A stretch of 26,538 nt of DNA. It comes from an uncultured Clostridium sp. (GTDB lineage: Bacteria > Cyanobacteriota > Vampirovibrionia > Gastranaerophilales > Gastranaerophilaceae). Each line of letters starts with the position of its first letter. Positions within the stretch are counted from its first letter, which is position 1. The DNA lies in contig CAJMDF010000029.1 of NCBI GenBank assembly GCA_905212085.1, positions 1-26,538 of the forward strand, read 5' to 3'. This document shows positions 6,977 to 13,916 of the stretch, piece by piece. The translations under genes were made by a program, and so were the position numbers. The notes under the pieces were generated by a model. That model saw nothing but the letters and a program-made list of their open reading frames with translations. It made no database searches and was not told the origin of the DNA.

Positions 6977-8455
6977 TTAGTGTTTATCTTCTACTTGATC
7001 TTTGATTGAACTACTTGCATTTACGTAGTTTGTAACTTGTTTTAAAGCCGGTTTCATTGCGTTAACTGTAGAATTCCCGCCTAAGCAACCGCCTGTGCAA
7101 GCCATAACTTCAATTAGGTTACCTAAATCACACATTCCGTTTTTAGCGTATTTTTTCAAATCTCTAACGGTTTGTTTTGTAAGTCCGTCAATAAGTACAG
7201 GATGTGCAGGAATTTCTTCAGGTAACAATGTTTGAACTGCTTTTGCAACTCCGCCTGTTACACAGTAGTTTCTGCCTTCTGCAGAAGCTTCTGTTTTAAA
7301 TTCGCTTTCATCGCATTCTGCAACTTGTATACCAAGTGCTATCATCCAAGCTCCGATTTCTTCGTAATTTAGAACGTAATCAACGTTTGAATTATTTAGA
7401 GCTTCACGTTTTTTTGCAACACAAGGGCTGAAAAATACTGTAACAGCATCAGGGTTTTCACGTTTTACAATTTCTGCTGTGTAATACATTGGAGTTTTTG
7501 TATCAGATCGGAATGCTTTCATATCAGGAATATGTTTGTCTACAAGTTCGTTGTATCCTGCACAACAAGATGTTGTCATAAATTCAGCACCTTTTTCCAA
7601 TCTTTCTACAAATTCAGCTGCTTCAGTTTTTGTTGTTACATCTGCACCTTGAGCTACTTCATATACGTCTTTAAAGCCCAATTTCATAATAGCTTCTTTT
7701 AGTTGTTTTGGTGTACAAGGTAATTGACCAAACATTGCAGGGGCTACCATTGCAATTACTTTTTTACCTGCTTTAATTTGTTTTAATACATCAATGATTT
7801 GGCTTTTTTCGTGTACTGCGCCGAATGGACATGCTGATGCACATTTCCCGCAAGAAATACATTTTTCAAAATCAATTCTAGCATGGCCGTCTTCATCTTT
7901 TGCAATTGCGCCTACAGGACAAGCGCTTTCGCAAGGTACAATGATTTTTTGAATTGCTTGATATGGGCAAACTTGAGCACACATTCCGCAATTTTTACAT
8001 TTAGCAGGATCAATTACTGATTTACCGTTTTGAATTGAGATTGCTCCGAATTTACAAGTGTTTACGCAAGGTCTCGCAACACAGCCTTGACATAGGTCTG
8101 TTACATAAATTCTTGAAGGTACACAACCTTTGCACGCTGTTGTTAAAACTGTAAGCGGTTTGTCTTCTGGAGTTTCTCTTTTTTCTGCTTTTTCTGCTAA
8201 TTCTGATAATAAAGTGCTGTCATCTGTTTCTTCAATAGAAAAACCTAATCCGGCGATAGCTCTGTCTCTTAGGATTGCTCTTTCTTTAAAAATACAGCAT
8301 CTATATGGTACTTCACTGCCTTTTGGTCGCATGTCATAAGGGATTAATCTTGTATTTTCAGCAAAATTATCGCTTAAATATGCTTTTATTAATCTTACCA
8401 AAATTTCTCTTTTTAAATGTGATGTTTGTTTTGGAGTACTGGTATTCATTGCCAT
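6977..8455 (-). CDS. Monomeric [FeFe]-hydrogenase, group B-like
   Basis: Catalyses reversible proton reduction to H2, presumably disposing of fermentation electrons. The 492-residue protein has an N-terminal domain (about 12-90, with YRCCIFKERAILRDRAIAGLGFS) that I associate with group B monomeric enzymes. Cys-rich [4Fe-4S] sites follow, including CKNCGMCAQVC (153-163) and CISCGKCASAC (199-209). The H-cluster motifs are L1 TTSCC (294-298), L2 FFSPCVAKK (341-349, Cys345) and L3 MACTGGC (451-457, Cys453 and Cys457). L1 has Ala where the usual Pro follows the Cys pair. ATG 8455 has AGAGGTG about 8 nt upstream. A promoter and a hairpin separate it from the upstream sensor operon. The HydE, HydF and HydG maturases are not in this window. 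Confidence 0.93.
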   Translation of the reverse strand: MAMNTSTPKQTSHLKREILVRLIKAYLSDNFAENTRLIPYDMRPKGSEVPYRCCIFKERAILRDRAIAGLGFSIEETDDSTLLSELAEKAEKRETPEDKPLTVLTTACKGCVPSRIYVTDLCQGCVARPCVNTCKFGAISIQNGKSVIDPAKCKNCGMCAQVCPYQAIQKIIVPCESACPVGAIAKDEDGHARIDFEKCISCGKCASACPFGAVHEKSQIIDVLKQIKAGKKVIAMVAPAMFGQLPCTPKQLKEAIMKLGFKDVYEVAQGADVTTKTEAAEFVERLEKGAEFMTTSCCAGYNELVDKHIPDMKAFRSDTKTPMYYTAEIVKRENPDAVTVFFSPCVAKKREALNNSNVDYVLNYEEIGAWMIALGIQVAECDESEFKTEASAEGRNYCVTGGVAKAVQTLLPEEIPAHPVLIDGLTKQTVRDLKKYAKNGMCDLGNLIEVMACTGGCLGGNSTVNAMKPALKQVTNYVNASSSIKDQVEDKH

Positions 8456-8490
8456 TTTTTCTACACCTCTTTGCTATTCCACGTAATTTT

Positions 8491-8518
8491 ATTATGGCAT
8501 GAACATGAAATTTTTCAA
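8491..8518 (-). promoter_or_regulatory. Sigma70-type promoter for the group B-like hydrogenase
   Basis: TTGAAA (8518-8513), a 16-bp spacer and CATAAT (8496-8491), about 36 nt before ATG 8455. It lies just past the 8528-8561 hairpin, so the hydrogenase can be expressed apart from the sensor operon. Confidence 0.6.
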
Positions 8519-8527
8519 AGATAATAA

Positions 8528-8561
8528 TAACACCTGATTAAAATTTATTAATCAGGTGTTA
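8528..8561 (-). terminator. 14-bp perfect hairpin between the sensor operon and hydrogenase
   Basis: Arms 8528-8541 (TAACACCTGATTAA) and 8548-8561 pair perfectly around a 6-nt loop. The following minus-strand sequence TTATTATCTTT is T-rich but not a clean run. It may act as a terminator, an attenuator or a 3'-end stabiliser for the upstream [2Fe-2S] gene. Confidence 0.7.
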
Positions 8562-8580
8562 TGCTAATTTCAAAAATTTT

Positions 8581-8606
8581 TTAATTTATTTATTTAATTT
8601 ATTTAT
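8581..8606. repeat. Two perfect 13-bp AT-only tandem repeats
   Basis: TTAATTTATTTAT occurs twice head to tail, spanning the stop codon of the [2Fe-2S] gene at 8599. Low-complexity sequence; possibly slippage-derived. Confidence 0.7.
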
Positions 8607-8859
8607 TTAATTTTTCGTCAATTGCTTTCAAAACTTTTTCAACAGTTGCTTCTTTAATTACGTCATCATCGACTTTTACATAAGGTGCTTTTGAAAATTC
8701 CCAATCAATTGAGCAGAGGCCCAAGCAAGGTACACCTGATACTTCTACTTTATCACCGTATTTTTTAGGAACTGTTTCAATCAATTCCTGCAAATTTGAT
8801 GAACCCATTACAAAACATGTTGTCCCTAAACATACTTTAACACTAATTTTTTTGTCCAT
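8599..8859 (-). CDS. Thioredoxin-like [2Fe-2S] ferredoxin (NuoE C-terminal type)
   Basis: An 86-residue single-domain protein with the thioredoxin-fold [2Fe-2S] pattern of NuoE/HydC C-termini: CLGTTC (Cys10, Cys15) and PCLGLC (Cys45, Cys49), then a KAPYVKVDDDVIKEATVEKV tail typical of the fold. It lacks the helical N-terminal domain of full NuoE, so it is a stand-alone electron carrier. It is the last gene of the sensory operon, 47 nt after the phosphatase, with AGAGGA upstream of ATG 8859. By position it probably passes electrons to or from one of the two hydrogenases. A second such protein heads the operon at 12067. Confidence 0.88.
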   Translation of the reverse strand: MDKKISVKVCLGTTCFVMGSSNLQELIETVPKKYGDKVEVSGVPCLGLCSIDWEFSKAPYVKVDDDVIKEATVEKVLKAIDEKLNK

Positions 8860-8906
8860 TGTTTTATCCTCTCTATTACCTTTAGATTTACTTTTAAGTT
8901 TTGTTT

Positions 8907-10070
8907 TTACATATATTGAATATTTACTTTTTTAAAATACTTATCTTGAAGCACATTTGCCATTTTTTTTATGATATTTTTTCGAATTTCAATTTCTATT
9001 GGTAATGCCGGATCATAATGTGCTTGATTGAGTTTTGCACCTACCATGAAAGTTATGCAATCACTATCTAATAAGAATTTTACCAACTTTCCTGCCGCAT
9101 TGTCAATATCCGGAGTGTTTGCTTCGAGGTATTCTAAAGTTTTTGTGAGGGTTAAAATCCCCTCAGTAACCAAATCTACTCCGTCCATGTATGAACAGGC
9201 CGGAAGTTTTCCTATACTTATTGTTGTATCCATAGTAATCGGTCTGTTTAATTCTCTTGAAATCAAGTTAGCTGTTGTTCCGCCTGCTATTGCTTTTTTA
9301 CCTTTGAATTTATCAAATATTTGGGCATATTCAGCATCTTTTTCTTGATGATATGGAGGGCCTGTAAATACAAGAGCTTCTCGAGGTTCTCTAAAATATA
9401 GTACACAAGCGGAAATGTCATCTTTTGGTAATCTGTCAGTTTCTATATTTCTTGCTTGGTTAACTATATAATGAGAGAGTTCTGTACTTGATATCTCAGG
9501 ATTATTATTTAATTTATCTTGTAAAATATTTATTAATCCTTCCCGTCGAAGTCCAAGTTTTAATTTCCCGCTGCCAAGACCTGATTGAGTCACCCCATCT
9601 GAACAAAAAATTACTCTGTCTCCGAGTTTTAAATTGATTCGATATACTTTTAAACATCTGTTTTTGAATGTTTTAGACGGAATTGATTTGAATTCTGGTC
9701 TAAGTACCTCATTTTCTCTCAGCCAAATAAATTCAGGGTTTCCTTCTTCAACTATTTTGGCATTACCGTCATCATCTACTTCTATAGCAGAAAATGTTGA
9801 ATAACTGATTTTTCTTACTTTACATACAGGCAGAGAATTCATTATAATTTCTGCAGCTTTACTAATTGGGATTTGATCACCTTCAATGAACTTTAAAAGC
9901 ATTGTAGCTGTCATACAAGATAATATGTTAGCTTTAATCCCACTTCCCAATCCATCTGATAGGACAGCAATCAATTTAGCTTCATCGGGGTATCTTTTAG
10001 ATATAAAATAATCTCCGTAAGCATTTTGGTTATATTTTTTCATTTGACTGCAGTCGATATCTATGAACAC
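8907..10070 (-). CDS. SpoIIE/PP2C-type serine phosphatase of the sensory hydrogenase module
   Basis: Predicted metal-dependent Ser/Thr phosphatase. Catalytic motifs of the SpoIIE family are visible: VLSDGLGSG with Asp39, FCSDGV with Asp158, and KDDISACVLYF with Asp217/218. Residues about 230-387 form an extra C-terminal domain (EALVFTGPP, GKKAIAGGTTANLISREL) that I recall from phosphatases found beside sensory hydrogenases; its role is unknown. The start is GTG 10070, overlapping the hydrogenase stop by one base (TAGTG), which implies translational coupling. An ATG nine codons in would cut into the conserved fold. The protein has no membrane segment and no sensor domain of its own, so its input is likely the adjacent PAS hydrogenase. 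Confidence 0.9.
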   Translation of the reverse strand: MFIDIDCSQMKKYNQNAYGDYFISKRYPDEAKLIAVLSDGLGSGIKANILSCMTATMLLKFIEGDQIPISKAAEIIMNSLPVCKVRKISYSTFSAIEVDDDGNAKIVEEGNPEFIWLRENEVLRPEFKSIPSKTFKNRCLKVYRINLKLGDRVIFCSDGVTQSGLGSGKLKLGLRREGLINILQDKLNNNPEISSTELSHYIVNQARNIETDRLPKDDISACVLYFREPREALVFTGPPYHQEKDAEYAQIFDKFKGKKAIAGGTTANLISRELNRPITMDTTISIGKLPACSYMDGVDLVTEGILTLTKTLEYLEANTPDIDNAAGKLVKFLLDSDCITFMVGAKLNQAHYDPALPIEIEIRKNIIKKMANVLQDKYFKKVNIQYM

Positions 10071-11791
10071 TAATTATTACCCTCGCTGTCATTATTATCT
10101 TCATAATCCTCAGCTATAGAGCTTAAAAGAGTTTCGGTCTCAACCATATGTTCACCTAAAAGGCAGGCAATTTCTTGTACGATTGAAATATTTTTTGATA
10201 TAACTTCATGAGCTTTTTGAGAAATTTTTTCTCTGTTTGTTTCTGAAGATGTTACATCTGTAATTACTGCTCCGACAATTTCATTTTCTTCAATTGTGAA
10301 AGCTGATATATCGTATAATTTATTTTTTACATGGTAACGTTCTTTATGAATATCTTTTCCTGTTTTTAAAATTGTGCGGAATATTTCTGCAAAATCTACA
10401 ATTCTGTCTATTGCTGCTCCTGCAAGTCCGTCAGGACGTGCTTTAAAGACATCATACATATCTCCTGTAAACATTTTCATAAAACTATCATTAGCTTCAA
10501 GGATATTCATGTTGTTATCGACCATTACAACGGCTGCCGGCATACATCTTATCATTGCAGCGGCTTTTCTTACTGCAATTTTTCTCATGTATGAAACACA
10601 CATTGAAGGTTCTGCATCTCCTTCAAGTAATGCCTTCGCTAGATCTCTGCAGGTTGCATACCCGCATCCGCCGCAGTTTAACTCGTCGTCTACAGTATGC
10701 TTACCTATTCTTTTTAGTGTTTTTAATATGTCTTCTAGCGGGTAATCTTTTGTGACGACTTTGCATTGTTTCATTTCGTAATCGACAACGGTCGATGCTT
10801 TTTTAGGGATATACTCTCTGTTTTTTACGTTAGATAATACATCTGATACAATTGACAAACTCGCTTTGTTTGTTGAAATACAAGGCCCTCCTATACATCC
10901 CCCTTCACAAGCAAGTGCTTCTACAAAAATTGTTTTATCAATTTTATCTGGGTTAAGATTATTTAGGGCTCTTTCAAAGGCATTAAATCCGCATACGTCT
11001 ATTAATTGGATTCCCTCTTTTATTCCAATCCTTTTTAATGTTTCATTCATTCCACCGTCAATAGGGTATAGTGAACCTTCAAATGCTGTGTATGGAACGA
11101 ATTTATCTTTATCATTTGACGTAATTCCTGCTACGTCAATTCCTTCATCATGAATCCATATTTTTAATTCTTCGAATGTTAATGCAACATCTATTAATTT
11201 AGTATATGAAACTTCATTTTTTTTGCCAATGCAAGGTCCTATAAAGACTATCGAAATATCATCTCCGTATTTTTCTTTTAAAATTTTTGCATGTGTCATC
11301 GCAGGGGAACCAATTGGGGTTATGCAATTTAAAAATTCAGGACGATAATGTTTTATGTAGTCAACTATAACAGGGCAGGCACTTGATATAAAAAGTCCTC
11401 TGTTTGCATTATTTAGGATTTCTGCTGTTTTTATTGAAACTTCTTGAGCTCCCAGTGCTGTTTCTGATACTTCAGAAAAACCGAGAGTTTTTAAAATCGC
11501 AATCATTTTTTTAGGAGAATGTTCAAATACACCGCTCCAAGATGGGGCTAGTGATACAAAAACTTTTTTTTGTGCAAGAATCAAATTTTTTGCTTTTGCA
11601 ATATCGCTTCTTACTCTTTTGGCATTTGAAGGGCAAGCTTTTACACAATTTCCGCAAGCAATACATTTATTAGGGATTACTGATGCATGTCCATTTTCTA
11701 TTTTAATAGCTTTTACAGGACATTCTCTAATACATTTATAGCAGTCATGACATTCATTAATTAATGTGTAGACGGGATAATGACTATCCAT
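10070..11791 (-). CDS. Sensory [FeFe]-hydrogenase with FeS and PAS domains (group C-like)
   Basis: A 573-residue putative H2 or redox sensor. Two [4Fe-4S] sites lead (Cys14/17/20/24 and Cys43/46/49/53). The H-cluster domain has L1 SSACP (136-140), L2 GPCIGKK (185-191) and L3 ACEGGC (294-299). In L1 Ala138 replaces the first Cys of the usual TSCC motif, the proton-relay residue of fast catalytic enzymes; this fits slow sensory enzymes. A further FeS module, NCGGCGYATC (372-381) plus Cys398, is followed by a PAS domain at about 415-515 and a helical C-terminal tail. There is no kinase or DNA-binding output domain; the coupled phosphatase gene downstream is the likely output. ATG 11791 has GGAGAA about 5 nt upstream. 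Confidence 0.93.
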   Translation of the reverse strand: MDSHYPVYTLINECHDCYKCIRECPVKAIKIENGHASVIPNKCIACGNCVKACPSNAKRVRSDIAKAKNLILAQKKVFVSLAPSWSGVFEHSPKKMIAILKTLGFSEVSETALGAQEVSIKTAEILNNANRGLFISSACPVIVDYIKHYRPEFLNCITPIGSPAMTHAKILKEKYGDDISIVFIGPCIGKKNEVSYTKLIDVALTFEELKIWIHDEGIDVAGITSNDKDKFVPYTAFEGSLYPIDGGMNETLKRIGIKEGIQLIDVCGFNAFERALNNLNPDKIDKTIFVEALACEGGCIGGPCISTNKASLSIVSDVLSNVKNREYIPKKASTVVDYEMKQCKVVTKDYPLEDILKTLKRIGKHTVDDELNCGGCGYATCRDLAKALLEGDAEPSMCVSYMRKIAVRKAAAMIRCMPAAVVMVDNNMNILEANDSFMKMFTGDMYDVFKARPDGLAGAAIDRIVDFAEIFRTILKTGKDIHKERYHVKNKLYDISAFTIEENEIVGAVITDVTSSETNREKISQKAHEVISKNISIVQEIACLLGEHMVETETLLSSIAEDYEDNNDSEGNN

Positions 11792-11818
11792 TGTTATTCT
11801 CCATTATTAAGATGCGTA

Positions 11819-12067
11819 TTATTTTTTAGTAACTAATTTAGTTAAAATTTCTTCAAGTTTTTCTTCATTAACGCTGTTATATTCAACCCCGTTAATTGTA
11901 ACATTAGGACCTGATGCACATTTATTTTCGCATCTTGCACCTGCGAGATCTATTTCAGCTTCTAAATCATGAGTTTTTATAAAAGCCTCAATAAACGCAA
12001 GATTTTGTTGATTCCCGCGAGCGAAACACGAACTTCCCATACATACAGTTATTTTTATTTTTGACAT
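11819..12067 (-). CDS. Thioredoxin-like [2Fe-2S] ferredoxin, first gene of the sensory operon
   Basis: An 82-residue NuoE-C-terminal-like protein: CMGSSCFARG (Cys9, Cys14) and ARCENKCASGPNVTING (Cys46, Cys50), then a short helical tail. It is a paralogue-type partner of the protein at 8599-8859, with the same Cys layout but a divergent body. GAGGAAG sits 8 nt before ATG 12067. The next gene, the PAS hydrogenase, starts 27 nt downstream, so the four genes from here to 8599 read as one operon. It is probably the immediate redox partner of the sensory hydrogenase (inference). Confidence 0.88.
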   Translation of the reverse strand: MSKIKITVCMGSSCFARGNQQNLAFIEAFIKTHDLEAEIDLAGARCENKCASGPNVTINGVEYNSVNEEKLEEILTKLVTKK

Positions 12068-12088
12068 TATATAAACTTCCTCGTATAT

Positions 12089-12094
12089 ATTATA
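12089..12094 (-). promoter_or_regulatory. Possible -10 box for the sensory hydrogenase operon
   Basis: TATAAT on the minus strand, 21 nt before ATG 12067, in the 44-nt gap after purB. The -35 at 17 bp (TTATAA) is weak and falls inside purB, so purB readthrough is an alternative. Confidence 0.35.
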
Positions 12095-12111
12095 TTTTAT
12101 CGTATAAATGC

Positions 12112-13407
12112 TTATAAATCAAGTATTTTTGAATATATTGTATTAATATGTTTCAAAAATTCTTCTTTGTTGAAAATTTCATCTATTTCTATAGGTGTAA
12201 GCAATTTTGTGACATCTTCATCGTTTAAAAGATTAATTCTGAAATCCCCATCATTTTCAAATGCATCAAGTGCATTTCTTTGAACTAATCTATATGCATT
12301 TTCGCGAGTAAGGCCTTTTTCGACAAGTTTTAGTAATACTTTTTGAGAGAATACTATACCTCCAAATTTATCGGTATTTTTAAGCATATTCTTTTCATGT
12401 ACAACTAAATTTTTAACAATTCCGTTAAATCTGGAGAGCATAAAGTCGATAAGTGTTAAGCTGTCAGGGAAAATAATTCTTTCTGCTGAACTGTGAGAAA
12501 TATCTCTTTCATGCCATAGCGGAATATTTTCCAGTGCAACGATTGAATTTGCTCTCACGACTCTTGCAAGTCCGCATAAGTTTTCTGATAAAACAGGATT
12601 TTTCTTATGTGGCATTGCAGAAGAACCTTTTTGATTTTTTCCGAATCCTTCTTCAACTTCCAAGACTTCTGTGCGTTGTAAATGTCTTATTTCTGTTGCA
12701 AATTGTTCAATTACGCTTGCAATAAGAGCCAAAGATTGGATAAAATATGCGTGATAATCTCTTGCAATTATTTGTGTCGAAATTCTGGCAGGTCTTAATC
12801 CGAGATTTTTGCAGGTAATTTGTTCAATTTCAGGCGGGATATTGCTGTAAGTCCCGACTGGTCCTGAAATTTGACCTACTCTAATAACATCTAACGCGTG
12901 GATAAAATTAGCTCTTTGACGTTCTAAAATATCAATCCAGTTGCAGATTTTAACACCAAAAGTCATTATTTCTGCATGAATTCCATGAGAGCGCCCTATG
13001 CAGATTGTATTTTTATGTTTGTTAGCTAAATCTTTTAATGATTGAATTGTTTCATCTAAATCTTTTAAAATAATTTTTCCGCTGTCTTGAATTTGCAGAG
13101 CAAAAGCAGTATCAATTACATCAGAACTTGTCATTCCTACATGCATGTATTTTGCTAAATCGCCTAAACTTTCATTTACGCAGGTTAAAAATGCGATAAC
13201 ATCATGTTTTACTTCTGCTTCAATTTCGTCAATTCTTTTTAAGTCAAATTTAGCTTTCTTTTTTAATTCCTGAATATCTTCTTTAGGAAATGTTCCAAAT
13301 TCTGCATATGCTTCAGCAACCGCAATTTCTACATCTAAATAATATTGAAACTTAGACTGTAAGTCCCATATATTTGCAATTTCTTTACGTGAATATCTTT
13401 CAATCAT
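12112..13407 (-). CDS. purB: Adenylosuccinate lyase
   Basis: Acts twice in purine synthesis, cleaving SAICAR to AICAR and adenylosuccinate to AMP with fumarate release. The 431-residue length is typical of the short bacterial form. Family motifs: HDVIAFL (68-74), TSSD (93-96), RSHGIHAEIMTFG (139-151) with catalytic His141, and the fumarase/lyase signature GSSAMPHKKNP (261-271) with the catalytic Ser loop. ATG 13407 has no Shine-Dalgarno; TGCTAAAAT, an extended -10, ends 6 nt before it, pointing to a leaderless mRNA as at dxr. The hydrogenase sensor operon follows after 44 nt. Upstream lies a palindrome-rich gene-free region. Confidence 0.97.
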   Translation of the reverse strand: MIERYSRKEIANIWDLQSKFQYYLDVEIAVAEAYAEFGTFPKEDIQELKKKAKFDLKRIDEIEAEVKHDVIAFLTCVNESLGDLAKYMHVGMTSSDVIDTAFALQIQDSGKIILKDLDETIQSLKDLANKHKNTICIGRSHGIHAEIMTFGVKICNWIDILERQRANFIHALDVIRVGQISGPVGTYSNIPPEIEQITCKNLGLRPARISTQIIARDYHAYFIQSLALIASVIEQFATEIRHLQRTEVLEVEEGFGKNQKGSSAMPHKKNPVLSENLCGLARVVRANSIVALENIPLWHERDISHSSAERIIFPDSLTLIDFMLSRFNGIVKNLVVHEKNMLKNTDKFGGIVFSQKVLLKLVEKGLTRENAYRLVQRNALDAFENDGDFRINLLNDEDVTKLLTPIEIDEIFNKEEFLKHINTIYSKILDL

Positions 13408-13413
13408 AGTTTT

Positions 13414-13422
13414 ATTTTAGCA
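13414..13422 (-). promoter_or_regulatory. Extended -10 promoter directly before purB
   Basis: TGC plus TAAAAT on the minus strand, then AAAACT, then the purB ATG. The predicted transcription start falls at or next to the A of ATG. Confidence 0.5.
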
Positions 13423-13482
13423 TAAAATTACATAATAAATATTATCAATAAATAAAAATTATAATGTCCTACGCGGACAGCG

Positions 13483-13506
13483 GGAACTTTGTGTGGACAA
13501 AGTTCC
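13483..13506. repeat. 10-bp perfect hairpin
   Basis: GGAACTTTGT (13483-13492) and ACAAAGTTCC (13497-13506) around a GTGG loop. No T run follows on either strand, so it does not look like a terminator. Confidence 0.8.
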
Positions 13507-13514
13507 ACAAAACC

Positions 13515-13645
13515 AGCGGCACGCTTAACTCATTAATAATTATAAAAATCTCAGCTTATAGGCGTGTAAACTCCTTTCACTCAAACAATACACGCCTTTG
13601 CTATTTGCTTCGATTATAATTATTATTCGTTAAGCTATCGCCGCT
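13515..13645. repeat. Long imperfect inverted repeat enclosing a second hairpin
   Basis: The arms at 13515-13545 and 13614-13645 (about 31 nt) are near reverse complements, sharing AGCGGC, GCTTAAC and TAATAATTATAA in order with small indels between. Inside, AGGCGTGTA (13560-13568) pairs with TACACGCCT (13589-13597). It could be a miniature mobile element or a structured RNA. Confidence 0.75.
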
Positions 13646-13658
13646 TTATTGTGTGACT

Positions 13659-13743
13659 TCGGCAATTAACGCAGTGAACAATCAATGTTTGCTCATCTTT
13701 AGTTGAGCAATTACAATTGATTAGTGAACGAAGTGACTGCCGA
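13659..13743. repeat. Nested stem-loop
   Basis: Three collinear pairings nest in order: TCGGCA/TGCCGA (13659-13664, 13738-13743), AATCAAT/ATTGATT (13680-13686, 13716-13722) and TTGCTCA/TGAGCAA (13689-13695, 13704-13710). Mismatched interior loops lie between. Confidence 0.6.
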
Positions 13744-13755
13744 GAGTTTCTTTGC

Positions 13756-13785
13756 GGTACTTTCTTGTCGGTACAAGAAAGTACC
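13756..13785. repeat. 13-bp perfect hairpin
   Basis: GGTACTTTCTTGT (13756-13768) and its exact reverse complement (13773-13785) around a CGGT loop. There is no T run after either arm. It looks like a dispersed palindromic repeat rather than a terminator. Confidence 0.8.
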
Positions 13786-13810
13786 ATATCACTGATTTAT
13801 TAAAAAATAG

Positions 13811-13831
13811 ATTCTGAAACAAGTTCAGAAT
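13811..13831. repeat. Intergenic sister of the dxr palindrome
   Basis: Arms ATTCTGAA (13811-13818) and TTCAGAAT (13824-13831) around ACAAG. Compared with the dxr copy, a C:G pair has become T:A on both sides; loop and flanks (AG, GAC) are identical. Confidence 0.85.
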
Positions 13832-13857
13832 GACTAAATAATAATATAATATTTATT

Positions 13858-13886
13858 ATGAAAAATGCATGTTTTTGTACTATAAT
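13858..13886 (+). promoter_or_regulatory. Promoter of the ROK kinase operon
   Basis: ATGAAA (13858-13863, 4 of 6 matches to TTGACA), 17-bp spacer and consensus TATAAT (13881-13886). The leader would be about 24 nt and includes GGGAG before ATG 13917. Confidence 0.6.
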
Positions 13887-13916
13887 ATTTACAGCCAGAT
13901 AAAGGGAGATTATAAA

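Larger units (their letters stand above)
13408..13857. other. Gene-free, palindrome-rich intergenic region
   Basis: About 450 bp between the divergent purB and ROK kinase genes without a supportable coding frame. Apart from the purB promoter it is filled with inverted repeats, listed separately at 13483-13506, 13515-13645, 13659-13743, 13756-13785 and 13811-13831. It is visibly less AT-rich in the hairpin stems than the flanking sequence. I see no tRNA or known structured RNA in it. Confidence 0.8.

Noticed and set aside
10374..10745. Plus-strand 123-residue reading frame
   Set aside because: Antisense shadow of the sensory hydrogenase; the minus-strand frame has clear FeS and PAS motifs and the plus frame shows no ribosome site or recognisable domain.
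13408..13857. tRNA, tmRNA or other known structured RNA in the gene-free region
   Set aside because: I looked for cloverleaf-like stems, T-loop sequence and other familiar RNA motifs and found only the palindromes described; none fits a known class by eye.
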